From: Bacteroidales bacterium
GTDB taxonomy: Bacteria; Bacteroidota; Bacteroidia; Bacteroidales; Muribaculaceae
Direction: 5' to 3'
DNA: 59,942 bases
Assembly: GCA_900770215.1 (NCBI GenBank)
Contig: CAAGJW010000102.1
Location: 1-59,942, forward strand
In this document: in pieces, positions 1 through 7,361 of the stretch
Position numbering within the stretch: position 1 is the stretch's first letter
Layout: the number at the start of each line of letters is the position of its first letter
Made by a program: the position numbers and the translations under genes
Notes under the pieces: model-generated
Database searches by the model: none
Told to the model about the DNA's origin: nothing
Seen by the model: only the letters and a program-made list of their open reading frames with translations

Positions 1-33
1 ACTTGGACGCTAAACGACCCACTTTTATTTGGC

Positions 34-57
34 TTGCGGCGGATAAACACGCCGCAA
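34..57. other. GC-rich 8-bp hairpin near the left edge
   Basis: TTGCGGCG and CGCCGCAA are separated by 8 nt. It has no U-run on either side, so it is not a clear terminator. It lies just downstream (minus strand) of the TAAATTTG box at 55-62 and could be the 5' leader structure of a transcript leaving the window to the left. Nothing else is recognisable in bases 1-54. Confidence 0.25.
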
Positions 58-88
58 ATTTACAAATTTTAACGGCGGGGCACCCAAA
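55..88 (-). promoter_or_regulatory. Possible promoter reading out of the left edge
   Basis: On the minus strand, TAAATTTG (62 to 55) matches the Bacteroidota -7 consensus TAnnTTTG, and a TTTG lies at 88-85. The spacer of 22 nt is longer than the 19-20 nt seen at the better promoters in this window. It would transcribe something beyond the left boundary. Confidence 0.35.
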
Positions 89-160
89 ATCGACATGGAA
101 AATTTGACAATTCATTGAAAATCAATACAAAAAGATTTTATGGCACCAAATTCTGTCAAA

Positions 161-413
161 GTCAGGAGCACGATGCTGTGCCTCCAATGACAAGAATAGC
201 CATGAGCAACACACACAGTTTCCATTTTCTCATTTTAAGCATAAGTTGAAAATAAACGGCCTACTCTAATATGGATTTTCAGCATCCTCCCCCGTATGAC
301 TGCCCATCAATGGGTGAAGCAGCACATATCACTATATTTTTTCCTTGTGTTCTCCCAAGCGAGAGAGCTCGTCATTGATTAAAAAAGTAGTAAACTATGA
401 CAACAAATGCAAA
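161..413 (-). ncRNA. Candidate independent small transcript downstream of rplT (Bacteroidales-1-like position)
   Basis: A minus-strand promoter (TTTG at 413-410, N20, TACTTTTT at 389-382) would start a transcript near 375. The transcript would run to the hairpin at 191-161 (GGAG-CAC / GTG-CTCC with flanking GTCA/TGAC). A structured RNA downstream of the L20 gene, bounded by a Bacteroidota promoter and a 3' hairpin, is how the Bacteroidales-1 RNA motif is described, so position and layout fit. I cannot confirm the family consensus from sequence. The transcript also contains the mini-lipoprotein frame at 162-242. Confidence 0.35.
162..242 (-). CDS. Candidate 26-aa mini-lipoprotein
   Basis: This small open frame on the minus strand reads MLKMRKWKL, then a hydrophobic stretch (CVLLMAILVIGG), then TASC-S and stop. 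An internal ATG at 233 gives a 23-aa form. A basic N-terminus, an apolar segment and a terminal Cys in a lipobox-like context look like a complete type II signal peptide with almost no mature protein, similar in style to tiny Bacteroidota lipoproteins. A promoter-like element lies upstream at 382-413 (TTTG-N20-TACTTTTT). The last codons are embedded in a strong hairpin (161-191). It lies downstream of rplT on the same strand but beyond the rplT terminator, so it would be an independent transcript. It could be a chance frame inside a structured RNA; no homolog was checked. Confidence 0.4.
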   Translation of the reverse strand: MLKMRKWKLCVLLMAILVIGGTASCS

Positions 414-441
414 CGATTGATAAAAAATTAAAACAAAAAAA

Positions 442-480
442 ACGGACTCTCATGGCCCCAGGATGGGGCCGAGAGTCCGT
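442..480. terminator. Bidirectional terminator after rplT
   Basis: A perfect outer stem ACGGACTCTC/GAGAGTCCGT encloses a second stem GGCCCCA/TGGGGCC. It is flanked by an A-run on the left and a T-run on the right. On the minus strand it ends in a U-run and terminates the thrS-infC-rpmI-rplT operon. Confidence 0.9.
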
Positions 481-566
481 TTTTTTACTCTTAAGGAATG
501 TGAGATGCTATGCACTCACGCCACCCCTCAAGAAGAAAGTGTCGAGGTCCTTTTCACCCCCGAGCC

Positions 567-917
567 TTAGGCGTTCTTGGCTTTCTCAACGATGGCCTTG
601 AAAGCCTCGGGATTGTTCATAGCCAGGTCGGCGAGCACCTTGCGGTTGATCTCGATACCTGCCTTGTGAAGCAAGCCCATGAGCTTGGAGTAGGAAAGGT
701 CTTCCAGGCGTGCGGCAGCGTTGATGCGCTGAATCCACAGTGCACGGAAGTTGCGCTTCTTGGCCTTGCGGTCGCGATAGGCATAGGTGAGACCCTTTTC
801 CCAAGTGTTCTTGGCAACGGTCCACACGTTCTTGCGGGCGCCGAAATAACCTCTTGTAAGTTTTAAAATCCTTTTACGTTTAGCTCTTGAAGCAACGTGA
901 TTTACTGATCTTGGCAT
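567..917 (-). CDS. rplT: 50S ribosomal protein L20
   Basis: The 116-aa product is the usual length for L20. It begins MPRSVNHVASRAKRKRILK and has the conserved basic N-terminal extension (KLTRGYFGARKNVWTVAK) that threads into 23S rRNA. The globular part includes the family signature KKRNFRALWIQRINAAAR. L20 is needed for early assembly of the large subunit. The gene is last in thrS-infC-rpmI-rplT, the same order as in E. coli. In several bacteria L20 represses its own operon by binding mRNA; a candidate leader hairpin lies upstream of rpmI here (1275-1304). A strong terminator follows. Nothing is unusual in the protein. Confidence 0.97.
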   Translation of the reverse strand: MPRSVNHVASRAKRKRILKLTRGYFGARKNVWTVAKNTWEKGLTYAYRDRKAKKRNFRALWIQRINAAARLEDLSYSKLMGLLHKAGIEINRKVLADLAMNNPEAFKAIVEKAKNA

Positions 918-1040
918 TTTTTAAATTGTTTTGAATGTTAGCGGCACCTCATGCGAGATGCACTTTACTTGTGCTAAGCACTCGGTTAATAAAAATGATT
1001 AAAAATCTCTTGTGATTAAACTTATAAACTCGCTATAGAA

Positions 1041-1238
1041 TTATTTCTTGTTGAGCAGGAGACGTATCGAGTTGAGGTTGGTCCTGTCGACAATAGCAAA
1101 CTTGCGCAGGTTCTTTTTCTGCTTCTTCGTCTTCTTCGTCAAGATGTGACTCTTGTAAGCATGTTTACGCTTAATCTTACCTGTTCCGGTAAAGGTGAAC
1201 CTTTTTTTTGCACCGGAATTAGTCTTAACTTTTGGCAT
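1041..1238 (-). CDS. rpmI: 50S ribosomal protein L35
   Basis: This 65-aa, very basic protein starts MPKVKTNSGAKKRFTFTGTG and contains the L35 hallmark KRKHAYKSHILTKKTKKQ. L35 is a late-assembling large-subunit protein near the A-site finger. It lies between infC and rplT, 123 nt before rplT and 93 nt after infC, and is expected to be co-transcribed. The ATG is the only start compatible with the family N-terminus. Confidence 0.97.
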   Translation of the reverse strand: MPKVKTNSGAKKRFTFTGTGKIKRKHAYKSHILTKKTKKQKKNLRKFAIVDRTNLNSIRLLLNKK

Positions 1239-1274
1239 TTTTTGAAATTATATTTAAAAATGTTATTAATAATC

Positions 1275-1304
1275 GGAGTCAGGCACTTACCAAGCCTGAG
1301 CTCC
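1275..1304 (-). promoter_or_regulatory. Hairpin in the infC-rpmI gap, candidate L20/L35 control element
   Basis: On the mRNA strand GGAG-C-UCAGGC pairs with GCCUGACUCC: a 10-bp stem with one bulged C and a 9-nt loop. It sits 36 nt before the rpmI ATG. No U-run follows, so it is not a terminator. The position matches where L20-binding leaders occur in other phyla; that role is inference only. Confidence 0.4.
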
Positions 1305-1331
1305 AGCTTTCTCATTGATGTCTCGCAGCGG

Positions 1332-2012
1332 CTACTCCTCGGGCTTTTTGGCGTCGGCCTTCTTATCGTCGGGTGCCGGTTTGGCCTTTTTGGGGGCCTC
1401 TTTGGGTTTCTTGGGCGAGAGCATGATGGTCATGCGCTTGCCTTCGAGCACGGGCATCTGCTCGAGCTTGCCGTAGTCCTCGAGGTCGTTGGCAAATCGC
1501 AGCAAGAGCACTTCGCCCTGCTCCTTGAACAAGATGGAGCGGCCCTTGAAGAAAACATAGCTCTTGACCTTACAGCCCTCCTTGAGAAACTGGATGGCAT
1601 GCTTGAGCTTGAAGTCGTAGTCATGCTCATCGGTCTGCGGCCCGAACCTGATTTCCTTCACAACCACTTTGGTCGACTTGGCCTTCTGCTCCTTGAGCCG
1701 CTTGCGCTGCTGGTACTGGAACTTCTGGTAGTCCATGATGCGGCACACAGGCGGCGTGGCCTGCGGAGCAATCTCGATGAGGTCGAGCTCCTGCTCGTTG
1801 GCTATGCGCTGAGCTTTGGCTATGGGATAAATGCCTTCTTCCACGTTGTCGCCCACCAGGCGCACCTCACGAGCGCGTATCTGCTCGTTGATCGCGTGGC
1901 TGTTTTTATCCTTTTTCATGTTGCGGCCGCGGTTCATTCCGCGATGCCCTTGTGGGCCTGGCCCACCAGCTGCGGGCTTGCGCGGCCCGCTCCAAAATGG
2001 TTTTTTCTCCAT
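1332..2012 (-). CDS. infC: Translation initiation factor IF-3
   Basis: IF-3 binds the 30S subunit, blocks premature 50S joining and checks the initiator tRNA. The 226-aa product has the IF3-N signature (INEQIRAREVRLVGDN) at about residues 40-57 and the IF3-C domain (KEIRFGPQTDEHDYDFKLKH). It ends in an unusually long Lys/Ala/Pro/Glu-rich tail (about 30 residues after the core), and a 40-residue Gly/Pro/Arg-rich N-terminal extension precedes the core. The ATG at 2012 is chosen over a TTG one codon upstream; internal ATGs (for example before the MKKDKN segment) could be the true start because the extension is not part of the usual domain. It lies 77 nt after thrS, with a strong hairpin in the gap. 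Confidence 0.95.
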   Translation of the reverse strand: MEKKPFWSGPRKPAAGGPGPQGHRGMNRGRNMKKDKNSHAINEQIRAREVRLVGDNVEEGIYPIAKAQRIANEQELDLIEIAPQATPPVCRIMDYQKFQYQQRKRLKEQKAKSTKVVVKEIRFGPQTDEHDYDFKLKHAIQFLKEGCKVKSYVFFKGRSILFKEQGEVLLLRFANDLEDYGKLEQMPVLEGKRMTIMLSPKKPKEAPKKAKPAPDDKKADAKKPEE

Positions 2013-2042
2013 CAAGTAATTTTAAAAGTTAATATAATGTGA

Positions 2043-2074
2043 GGTTTTACAGAGGTCTAGGCCTCTGTAAAACC
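2043..2074 (-). promoter_or_regulatory. Strong intercistronic hairpin between thrS and infC
   Basis: GGTTTTACAGAGG and CCTCTGTAAAACC form a perfect 13-bp stem, 14 bp with a G-U pair closing a CUAG tetraloop. It lies 31 nt upstream of the infC ATG and has no U-run after it on the mRNA. It more likely acts as an mRNA stability or processing barrier, or in infC translation, than as a terminator. Confidence 0.5.
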
Positions 2075-2089
2075 ACGCGGTTGCAGCTG

Positions 2090-4036
2090 TCAGAACTTGG
2101 TCTGCTCTTCAACCAGGGCATTAATCTTGGCTGCAAAGGTAGCAATTTTTTCGGTACCTTGCACACTTTGACCATCTTTTTCGCCCTGTTTGCGCACCGA
2201 GACTTCGCCGGCATTGGCCTCTTTCTCGCCCACAACAAGCATGTAGGGTATGCGCTTCATCTCGTTGTCGCGCACTTTGCGCCCTATCTTCTCATTGCGG
2301 TCGTCGACGATGGTGCGTATGCCCTTCTCGTTGAGCTCACGCGCCACTTGCTGGGCATAGTCGTTGTACTTCTCGCTGATGGGCAGCACCACAGCCTGAT
2401 CGGGGGCCAGCCACAGGGGCAGGTGGCCGGCGGTGTGCTCCAGCAGCACGGCCACAAAGCGCTCGAGCGAGCCAAACGGAGCGCGGTGTATCATCACCGG
2501 CTGATGCTTCTTGTTGTCGGCGCCCACATACTCGAGGCCGAAGCGCTCGGGCAGGTTGTAGTCGACCTGGATGGTGCCCAGCTGCCAGCGGCGGCCTATG
2601 GCGTCCTTGACCATGAAGTCGAGCTTGGGGCCGTAGAAGGCAGCCTCGCCAGTCACTTGCTTGGCCTTGAGGCCTTTTTCCTCGCAAGCCTCGATGATAG
2701 CTCGCTCGGCCTTGTCCCACACCTCGTCGGTGCCCACATAGTGGTCTTTGTTGTTGGGGTCGCGCAGCGAGATTTGGGCTTCATACTCGAAACCGAAGAT
2801 CGAGAACACATGGGTGATGATGTCCATCACGTTGAGGAACTCCTGCTTGAGCTGGTCGGGCGTGCAGAACAGGTGGGCGTCGTCTTGAGTGAAGCTGCGC
2901 ACACGGGTGAGTCCGTGCAGCTCACCGCTCTGCTCATAACGGCACACCGTGCCAAACTCGGCATAGCGCAGCGGCAGATCCTTGTAGCTGTGGGGCGACA
3001 CGCGGTATATCTCGCAATGGTGCGGGCAGTTCATGGGCTTGAGGAAGTACTCCTCGCCCTCCTCGGGTGTGTGAATAGGCTGGAACGAGTCCTTGCCATA
3101 CTTGGCATAGTGACCCGAAGTCACATAGAGGCTCTTGTTGCCGATGGGCGGGGTAATCACCTGCAGATAGCCGTAGCGGCTCTGAATGCGGGTGAGCATC
3201 TCCTGCAAGCGGTTGCGCACTGCGGTGCCCTTGGGCAGCCACAGTGGCAGGCCTGGACCCACATTGGCCGAGAAGGCAAAGAGTTCCATCTCCTTGCCCA
3301 GCTTGCGGTGGTCGCGCTTCTTGGCCTCCTCAAGCATGTGCATGTAGTCGTCGAGCATTTTCTTCTTGGGGAAGGTGATGGCATACACGCGAGTGAGTTG
3401 CTGGCGCTTCTCGTCGCCACGCCAGTAGGCTCCGGCAAGCGAAAGCACCTTGATCGCCTTGATGGGCTCGGTCGATGGGATGTGAGGGCCCTTGCACAAG
3501 TCGGTGAAGTTGCCCTGGGTGTATGTGGTGATGTGGCCGTCTTGCAGCTCACTTATCAATTCGCACTTGAGGGTCTGGCCCTTGTCGCCGAAGAACTTGA
3601 GGGCGTCGGCCTTGCTGATGTCGTGACGCACCACTTGCTCCTTCTTGGCCACAAGCTCGTGCATCTTCTTTTCAATCTTTGGAAAATCGGCGCTGGTCAC
3701 CTGGTTATCGCCGAAGTCGATGTCGTAGTAGAACCCATTTTCAATAGCCGGACCTATACCGAACTGAATGCCAGGATAGAGTTCTTGAAGAGCTTCGGCC
3801 AGCAAGTGAGCCGATGTATGCCAGAAGGCGTGCTTGCCCTCCTCGTCGTCCCACTTGAAGAGCTTGATCTCGCCATCGCTACAAATGGGGCGAGAGATGT
3901 CCCACTCCTCGTCGTTGAATGTTGCAGCCAGCACTTGGCGTGCAAATCCTTCACTGATGCTTTTTGCAATATCGAGGGGCGTGACACCGCTCTCAAATTG
4001 CTTCACACTTCCGTCAGGAAACTTAATGTTTATCAT
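2090..4036 (-). CDS. thrS: Threonine--tRNA ligase (ThrRS)
   Basis: ThrRS charges tRNA-Thr. The 648-aa protein is full length. It has an N-terminal TGS domain (about 1-60), then the N2 editing domain with HTSAH and CKGPH metal-binding motifs that removes misacylated serine. The class II core carries zinc ligands in MNCPHH and in FTQDDAHLF and motif 3 in MIHRAPFGSLERF, and a C-terminal anticodon-binding domain follows. It is the first gene of the thrS-infC-rpmI-rplT operon. A promoter sits at 4141-4171, and the roughly 98-nt leader contains two tandem hairpins whose loops copy the tRNA-Thr UGU anticodon, which predicts autogenous translational repression. The ATG is placed 20 nt after the second hairpin. 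Confidence 0.98.
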   Translation of the reverse strand: MINIKFPDGSVKQFESGVTPLDIAKSISEGFARQVLAATFNDEEWDISRPICSDGEIKLFKWDDEEGKHAFWHTSAHLLAEALQELYPGIQFGIGPAIENGFYYDIDFGDNQVTSADFPKIEKKMHELVAKKEQVVRHDISKADALKFFGDKGQTLKCELISELQDGHITTYTQGNFTDLCKGPHIPSTEPIKAIKVLSLAGAYWRGDEKRQQLTRVYAITFPKKKMLDDYMHMLEEAKKRDHRKLGKEMELFAFSANVGPGLPLWLPKGTAVRNRLQEMLTRIQSRYGYLQVITPPIGNKSLYVTSGHYAKYGKDSFQPIHTPEEGEEYFLKPMNCPHHCEIYRVSPHSYKDLPLRYAEFGTVCRYEQSGELHGLTRVRSFTQDDAHLFCTPDQLKQEFLNVMDIITHVFSIFGFEYEAQISLRDPNNKDHYVGTDEVWDKAERAIIEACEEKGLKAKQVTGEAAFYGPKLDFMVKDAIGRRWQLGTIQVDYNLPERFGLEYVGADNKKHQPVMIHRAPFGSLERFVAVLLEHTAGHLPLWLAPDQAVVLPISEKYNDYAQQVARELNEKGIRTIVDDRNEKIGRKVRDNEMKRIPYMLVVGEKEANAGEVSVRKQGEKDGQSVQGTEKIATFAAKINALVEEQTKF

Positions 4037-4056
4037 ATACCTTAATTAAATTACTC

Positions 4057-4113
4057 GTGCCCTACAACGGCACTGTTACACTTATTGTAGTTGTGGTGCC
4101 CAACAACGGCACC
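4057..4113 (-). promoter_or_regulatory. Tandem tRNA-Thr anticodon-arm mimics, candidate thrS operator
   Basis: On the thrS mRNA the distal hairpin (4113-4095) is GGUGCC-[GUUGUUG]-GGCACC. After a 21-nt linker, the proximal hairpin (4073-4057) is GUGCC-[GUUGUAG]-GGCAC. Both loops are exactly 7 nt. Numbered as an anticodon loop (32-38) each has U33 and UGU at 34-36, the anticodon reading Thr codon ACA; the proximal one also has A37 and a 5-bp stem like a real anticodon arm. ThrRS is known to recognise G35 and U36. The proximal hairpin ends 20 nt before the AUG. E. coli thrS is repressed by ThrRS binding two tRNA-like domains in its leader; the layout here is analogous, while the binding itself is inference. 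Confidence 0.7.
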
Positions 4114-4140
4114 TGTCACTGTCTCGTCGTTAACAAGGTG

Positions 4141-4171
4141 CAAAGTTACTGCAAGTTGTGAGCAATACAAA
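4141..4171 (-). promoter_or_regulatory. thrS operon promoter
   Basis: The minus strand carries TTTG (4171-4168), a 19-nt spacer and TAACTTTG (4148-4141), an almost ideal Bacteroidota housekeeping promoter. Transcription would start near 4134, giving a leader of about 98 nt that contains both anticodon-like hairpins. Confidence 0.75.
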
Positions 4172-4195
4172 ATAATTCATGTGTTTTTATAATCA

Positions 4196-4229
4196 AAAAA
4201 AGGCTCACCCGCATCGCTGCGGATGAGCC
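4196..4229 (-). terminator. Terminator of the 4319-7273 gene
   Basis: GGCTCA-CCGC pairs with GCGG-TGAGCC with one mismatch and a short loop. On the minus strand it is followed by seven Us (AAAAAAA on the plus strand just left of the stem). Confidence 0.8.
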
Positions 4230-4318
4230 CATAAATAAATGAAGTAAAACTACTCTTTTTAACTAAAACAATTTATTGATTATCATAAAGGATAGAATGT
4301 GTACTTTTCTCACGATTC

Positions 4319-7273
4319 CTATTTCATGACTTTCTTCACCTTGGTCACCGAGCCGTCGCTGTAGGTAGTGACCACAACGTTGACGCCCGTAAAGGGGGTG
4401 TCGCTCTGCATACCCAGGGCGTTGACATAGGTCACCCGTTGCACTTGGCGGGCGTTGCTCACGCCGTCGATGCCAGTCACAACGCGGCTGTCAAATTTCA
4501 CTTCGAGCGATGCCTGGTCGGCCAGGTAATGGTTGCTGTCGCCAGCAGCAGCAACTGCTGCTACACGCTTGCGGCCGTTGAGCGACATGCCATCGGGGTA
4601 ACACAAGTAGGCGCGCACATAGTAGGTCGTGTTCAGCTCCTGGTTTACAGCGCCAAAGTAGTCGTACACGATGAGCGAGCCTCCGGCCCAAATGGGCTCC
4701 TGGCCCTTGAGCGTGTTGAAGTTCCAGCTCAGGATCTTGCCATTCTCGTCGAAGTCGATCTCCAAGGGCTTGGCCACCTGGTCGAGGCGCCACTTGTACT
4801 CGTCTTTTACCTCCATGGCCACGCCGTCGGCAGTCTTGCGCCACACGCGCAACTTGTAGATCTTGAAGCCCTCGGGGATGACAGGCGTTATCTCGAGCTG
4901 CGACATGTAGTAGCGGCCCTCCACGCCCGAGGCGTCGGTAAAGATGTCGTTGCTCTTCATGCGGTCGACACACTCGGCCTGCAGGTCGACAATCTTGCTC
5001 ACCTGCTTGCAGCTGCCATAGGTGTTGTGGTCGGTCGAGCTGCTGTGAGGCAGGAAGGACTCGATGACTGTGCTGTAGGTCACCACGTCGGTGGGATTGT
5101 AGTCGAGACCGTTGATGGCATAATCGCGCACATTCACATGCTTGGAGTTCTCGCCTGTAGCAAAGCTCACTGTCTCGACGTGCGATTTCACTGTCTCGCC
5201 AGGCTGAAGCGACGACACCACATAGCTGCCATCGGTCATGCGCTGGGCGTGGCCATACTCATCGTCGTCGCGCGTGGTGTAGTAGCGGAAGATGTTGGGA
5301 TTGTCGACCACATTGAAGCGCAGACCCATGGGATTGGCGTCCTTCTCAGGTATCACGACATTTTCATTGTCGGGACGATAAATGTCGGCATCCACAGTGG
5401 GCTTGTCGAAGCAGTCGATGAGATAGGTGTTGGCCTTGTATACGGGCACATCGACGATGTTGCTATATATCTCGGTCTTGTCGTCGCCATTCTCGTCCTT
5501 CACTGCCACTGCCGAGGTGAACTTCACCTGATAGCGATACTTGGAGGGATGCTCATTGGCCGAAACGTCGGCACTGAAGTCGTCGACCATCTTGAAGTCG
5601 TTGAACTGGATTTCGCCATTGCTGTTGAACGTGAAATAGCCCGTCTTGTCGCTCTTGGCAACGCTCTGGTTGTCGTAGTGCAGCGTGTAGTTGCAACGTG
5701 AAGAAGTGCTATTGACACCGCTTATCTGCAACGTGGCCACAGGCAGCATCGAGCCGTCGCTGCCGTAACGCAACACCTGGAAGGCAGGATTGGCCATGAG
5801 ATGCTCGCGCATGACACTGGTGCCCACGCCGTTGTTCATCATGATGGTGTTGGCATAGTTGTTCACTTCGGTCGAGGCATCGTAGGTGCTGCGGTAGTCG
5901 CCGTCGATCGTGAGCTTGAGGCGCTCAAGCGGGTCGTAGCCTGGTATAGCCACAGTGGCAACGTTGCTCTGCACAGGATTGTAGGTAGCCTTCACGGGCT
6001 TACCCTTCACCACGTAGTCGAGACTGTAGCCGCTGGTGCGCTGGTCCACGATCTCGCTCCAAGTCGTGGTCGTGAGACCAGTGGCAATGGGAGTGGGCTC
6101 GACCACGCCGTCGACCACACGATACAGGTCATACACCTGATCGATCTTCTCGCCAGCCAACTCGTCGATGCTCGAGGTCCAGTTGAGTGTCACCTTATAC
6201 TTATGGTCGGCCTGAGCTCCTTCCTGGTCGGCCTGGGCACGTAGCTTAATGGTGTAGAGGAAGGTCCAGGGCGTGTGGCTGGTGTTGTAGAAGCCGTACT
6301 GGGCATAGGCATCGCTTGAGCTTTCATTCATGTCACGATTGTCAGTGTAACTGGTGATTTTGCCAGTAAGCCAACCAGTATTAGTTGTTCCCCACCACAG
6401 GAGGCGATAATCGGGGACGAAGAAGTTGAGACCTGTCATGTCGTAGCTCGTGGTGCCCTTCCTACCGCTCATCGAGAAGTAGTGGGCAACCTCCATAACC
6501 GAGTTGCAATCGTGCATCACAGGATAGGTCTCGCCCTTCACCATCTTGTCGTAGAAGTCGGTGAGGTCCTGGGTATTGTCGCCCGTTTGCCCGTCGGTGG
6601 GACTGAATTGCTCAAACATGTTGAGGAACGGTACCATCATCCGGCTGGCCCTATACTGCTTGCGAGCCTGGCCCTTACCCAAGAAGAAAAAACGGTTGAA
6701 CGTGCCCTGCACCGGGAAGAGCGTGCCGGCATTCTCGCCACTGCCCACGCGCATGCCATCGGTCATGAGCTGGACAAAATCGATCGAGCTGCCTATGTAG
6801 CTCACCAAATCCCGGTAGTTGGTAATGCTGGAGGCATAGCGTGGATTTTTTAAGTCGGGGGTGAAACTGTTTTTCACAGCAACAAGCAGCACGGTGTAGC
6901 CCTCCTCGTTGGGCCGGGTGGCCGTCACGTTCCAGCCATTGGTCGTGACCGGACCGTAGTAGACCTCGTCGCAACGGCCTTCATTGTAGCTGTAATATCG
7001 TCCACTTTTATTCCAGTCGCCATAGGCGCTGTAGTAGGGACCGGGAACACGGGGGTCGCCGTACACCTTCTCGAGCAGGGCGATGATCTGGTGCGGATCG
7101 GTGGCCTTGTCGGTGAGTTTGCTGGTGACGGTGATGCCGTCGTCACCACTCCAGGTGTAGGTGATTGCGTCGTAATAAGCCTTGCTTTTCACGACCGATT
7201 GGGCACTCACAGGCGGCTTGAAGAAGACCATGCTCAGGAGTGTGCTCAATAGTAGTAAACTAAATTTTTTCAT
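4319..7273 (-). CDS. Large secreted protein of unknown function with a T9SS-like C-terminal sorting domain
   Basis: The 984-aa product starts with a clear type I signal peptide (MKKFSLLLLSTLLSMVFF..., cleavage after about residue 24, PPVSAQ). I do not recognise an enzymatic domain. The body contains segments reminiscent of fibronectin-like modules (for example KVTLNWTSSIDEL near residue 370) and many aromatic, polar beta-rich stretches. The last 40 residues (YVNALGMQSDTPFTG, then VNVVVTTYSDGS and a basic end KVKKVMK) match the pattern of type A sorting domains recognised by the type IX secretion system, so the protein may be displayed or secreted. It is monocistronic, with its own terminator. 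Only the localisation is supported. Confidence 0.75.
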   Translation of the reverse strand: MKKFSLLLLSTLLSMVFFKPPVSAQSVVKSKAYYDAITYTWSGDDGITVTSKLTDKATDPHQIIALLEKVYGDPRVPGPYYSAYGDWNKSGRYYSYNEGRCDEVYYGPVTTNGWNVTATRPNEEGYTVLLVAVKNSFTPDLKNPRYASSITNYRDLVSYIGSSIDFVQLMTDGMRVGSGENAGTLFPVQGTFNRFFFLGKGQARKQYRASRMMVPFLNMFEQFSPTDGQTGDNTQDLTDFYDKMVKGETYPVMHDCNSVMEVAHYFSMSGRKGTTSYDMTGLNFFVPDYRLLWWGTTNTGWLTGKITSYTDNRDMNESSSDAYAQYGFYNTSHTPWTFLYTIKLRAQADQEGAQADHKYKVTLNWTSSIDELAGEKIDQVYDLYRVVDGVVEPTPIATGLTTTTWSEIVDQRTSGYSLDYVVKGKPVKATYNPVQSNVATVAIPGYDPLERLKLTIDGDYRSTYDASTEVNNYANTIMMNNGVGTSVMREHLMANPAFQVLRYGSDGSMLPVATLQISGVNSTSSRCNYTLHYDNQSVAKSDKTGYFTFNSNGEIQFNDFKMVDDFSADVSANEHPSKYRYQVKFTSAVAVKDENGDDKTEIYSNIVDVPVYKANTYLIDCFDKPTVDADIYRPDNENVVIPEKDANPMGLRFNVVDNPNIFRYYTTRDDDEYGHAQRMTDGSYVVSSLQPGETVKSHVETVSFATGENSKHVNVRDYAINGLDYNPTDVVTYSTVIESFLPHSSSTDHNTYGSCKQVSKIVDLQAECVDRMKSNDIFTDASGVEGRYYMSQLEITPVIPEGFKIYKLRVWRKTADGVAMEVKDEYKWRLDQVAKPLEIDFDENGKILSWNFNTLKGQEPIWAGGSLIVYDYFGAVNQELNTTYYVRAYLCYPDGMSLNGRKRVAAVAAAGDSNHYLADQASLEVKFDSRVVTGIDGVSNARQVQRVTYVNALGMQSDTPFTGVNVVVTTYSDGSVTKVKKVMK

Positions 7274-7361
7274 ATCAAAAACAATTAGAACATTGATAAA
7301 TAATTATACATATCTTTAGGCCAAACAAAACTTGTGTAGTGACCTGTTGTCGCAAAATCTC

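Noticed and set aside
2039..4045. Long open frame on the plus strand opposite thrS (668 codons)
   Set aside because: Antisense shadow of thrS; the thrS product has all ThrRS motifs, while the opposite frame shows no family features and only mirrors GC-biased codons.
4439..5701. 420-codon plus-strand frame opposite the T9SS-like protein gene
   Set aside because: Antisense shadow; rich in His/Val/Leu typical of reverse-strand frames, with no signal or motif.
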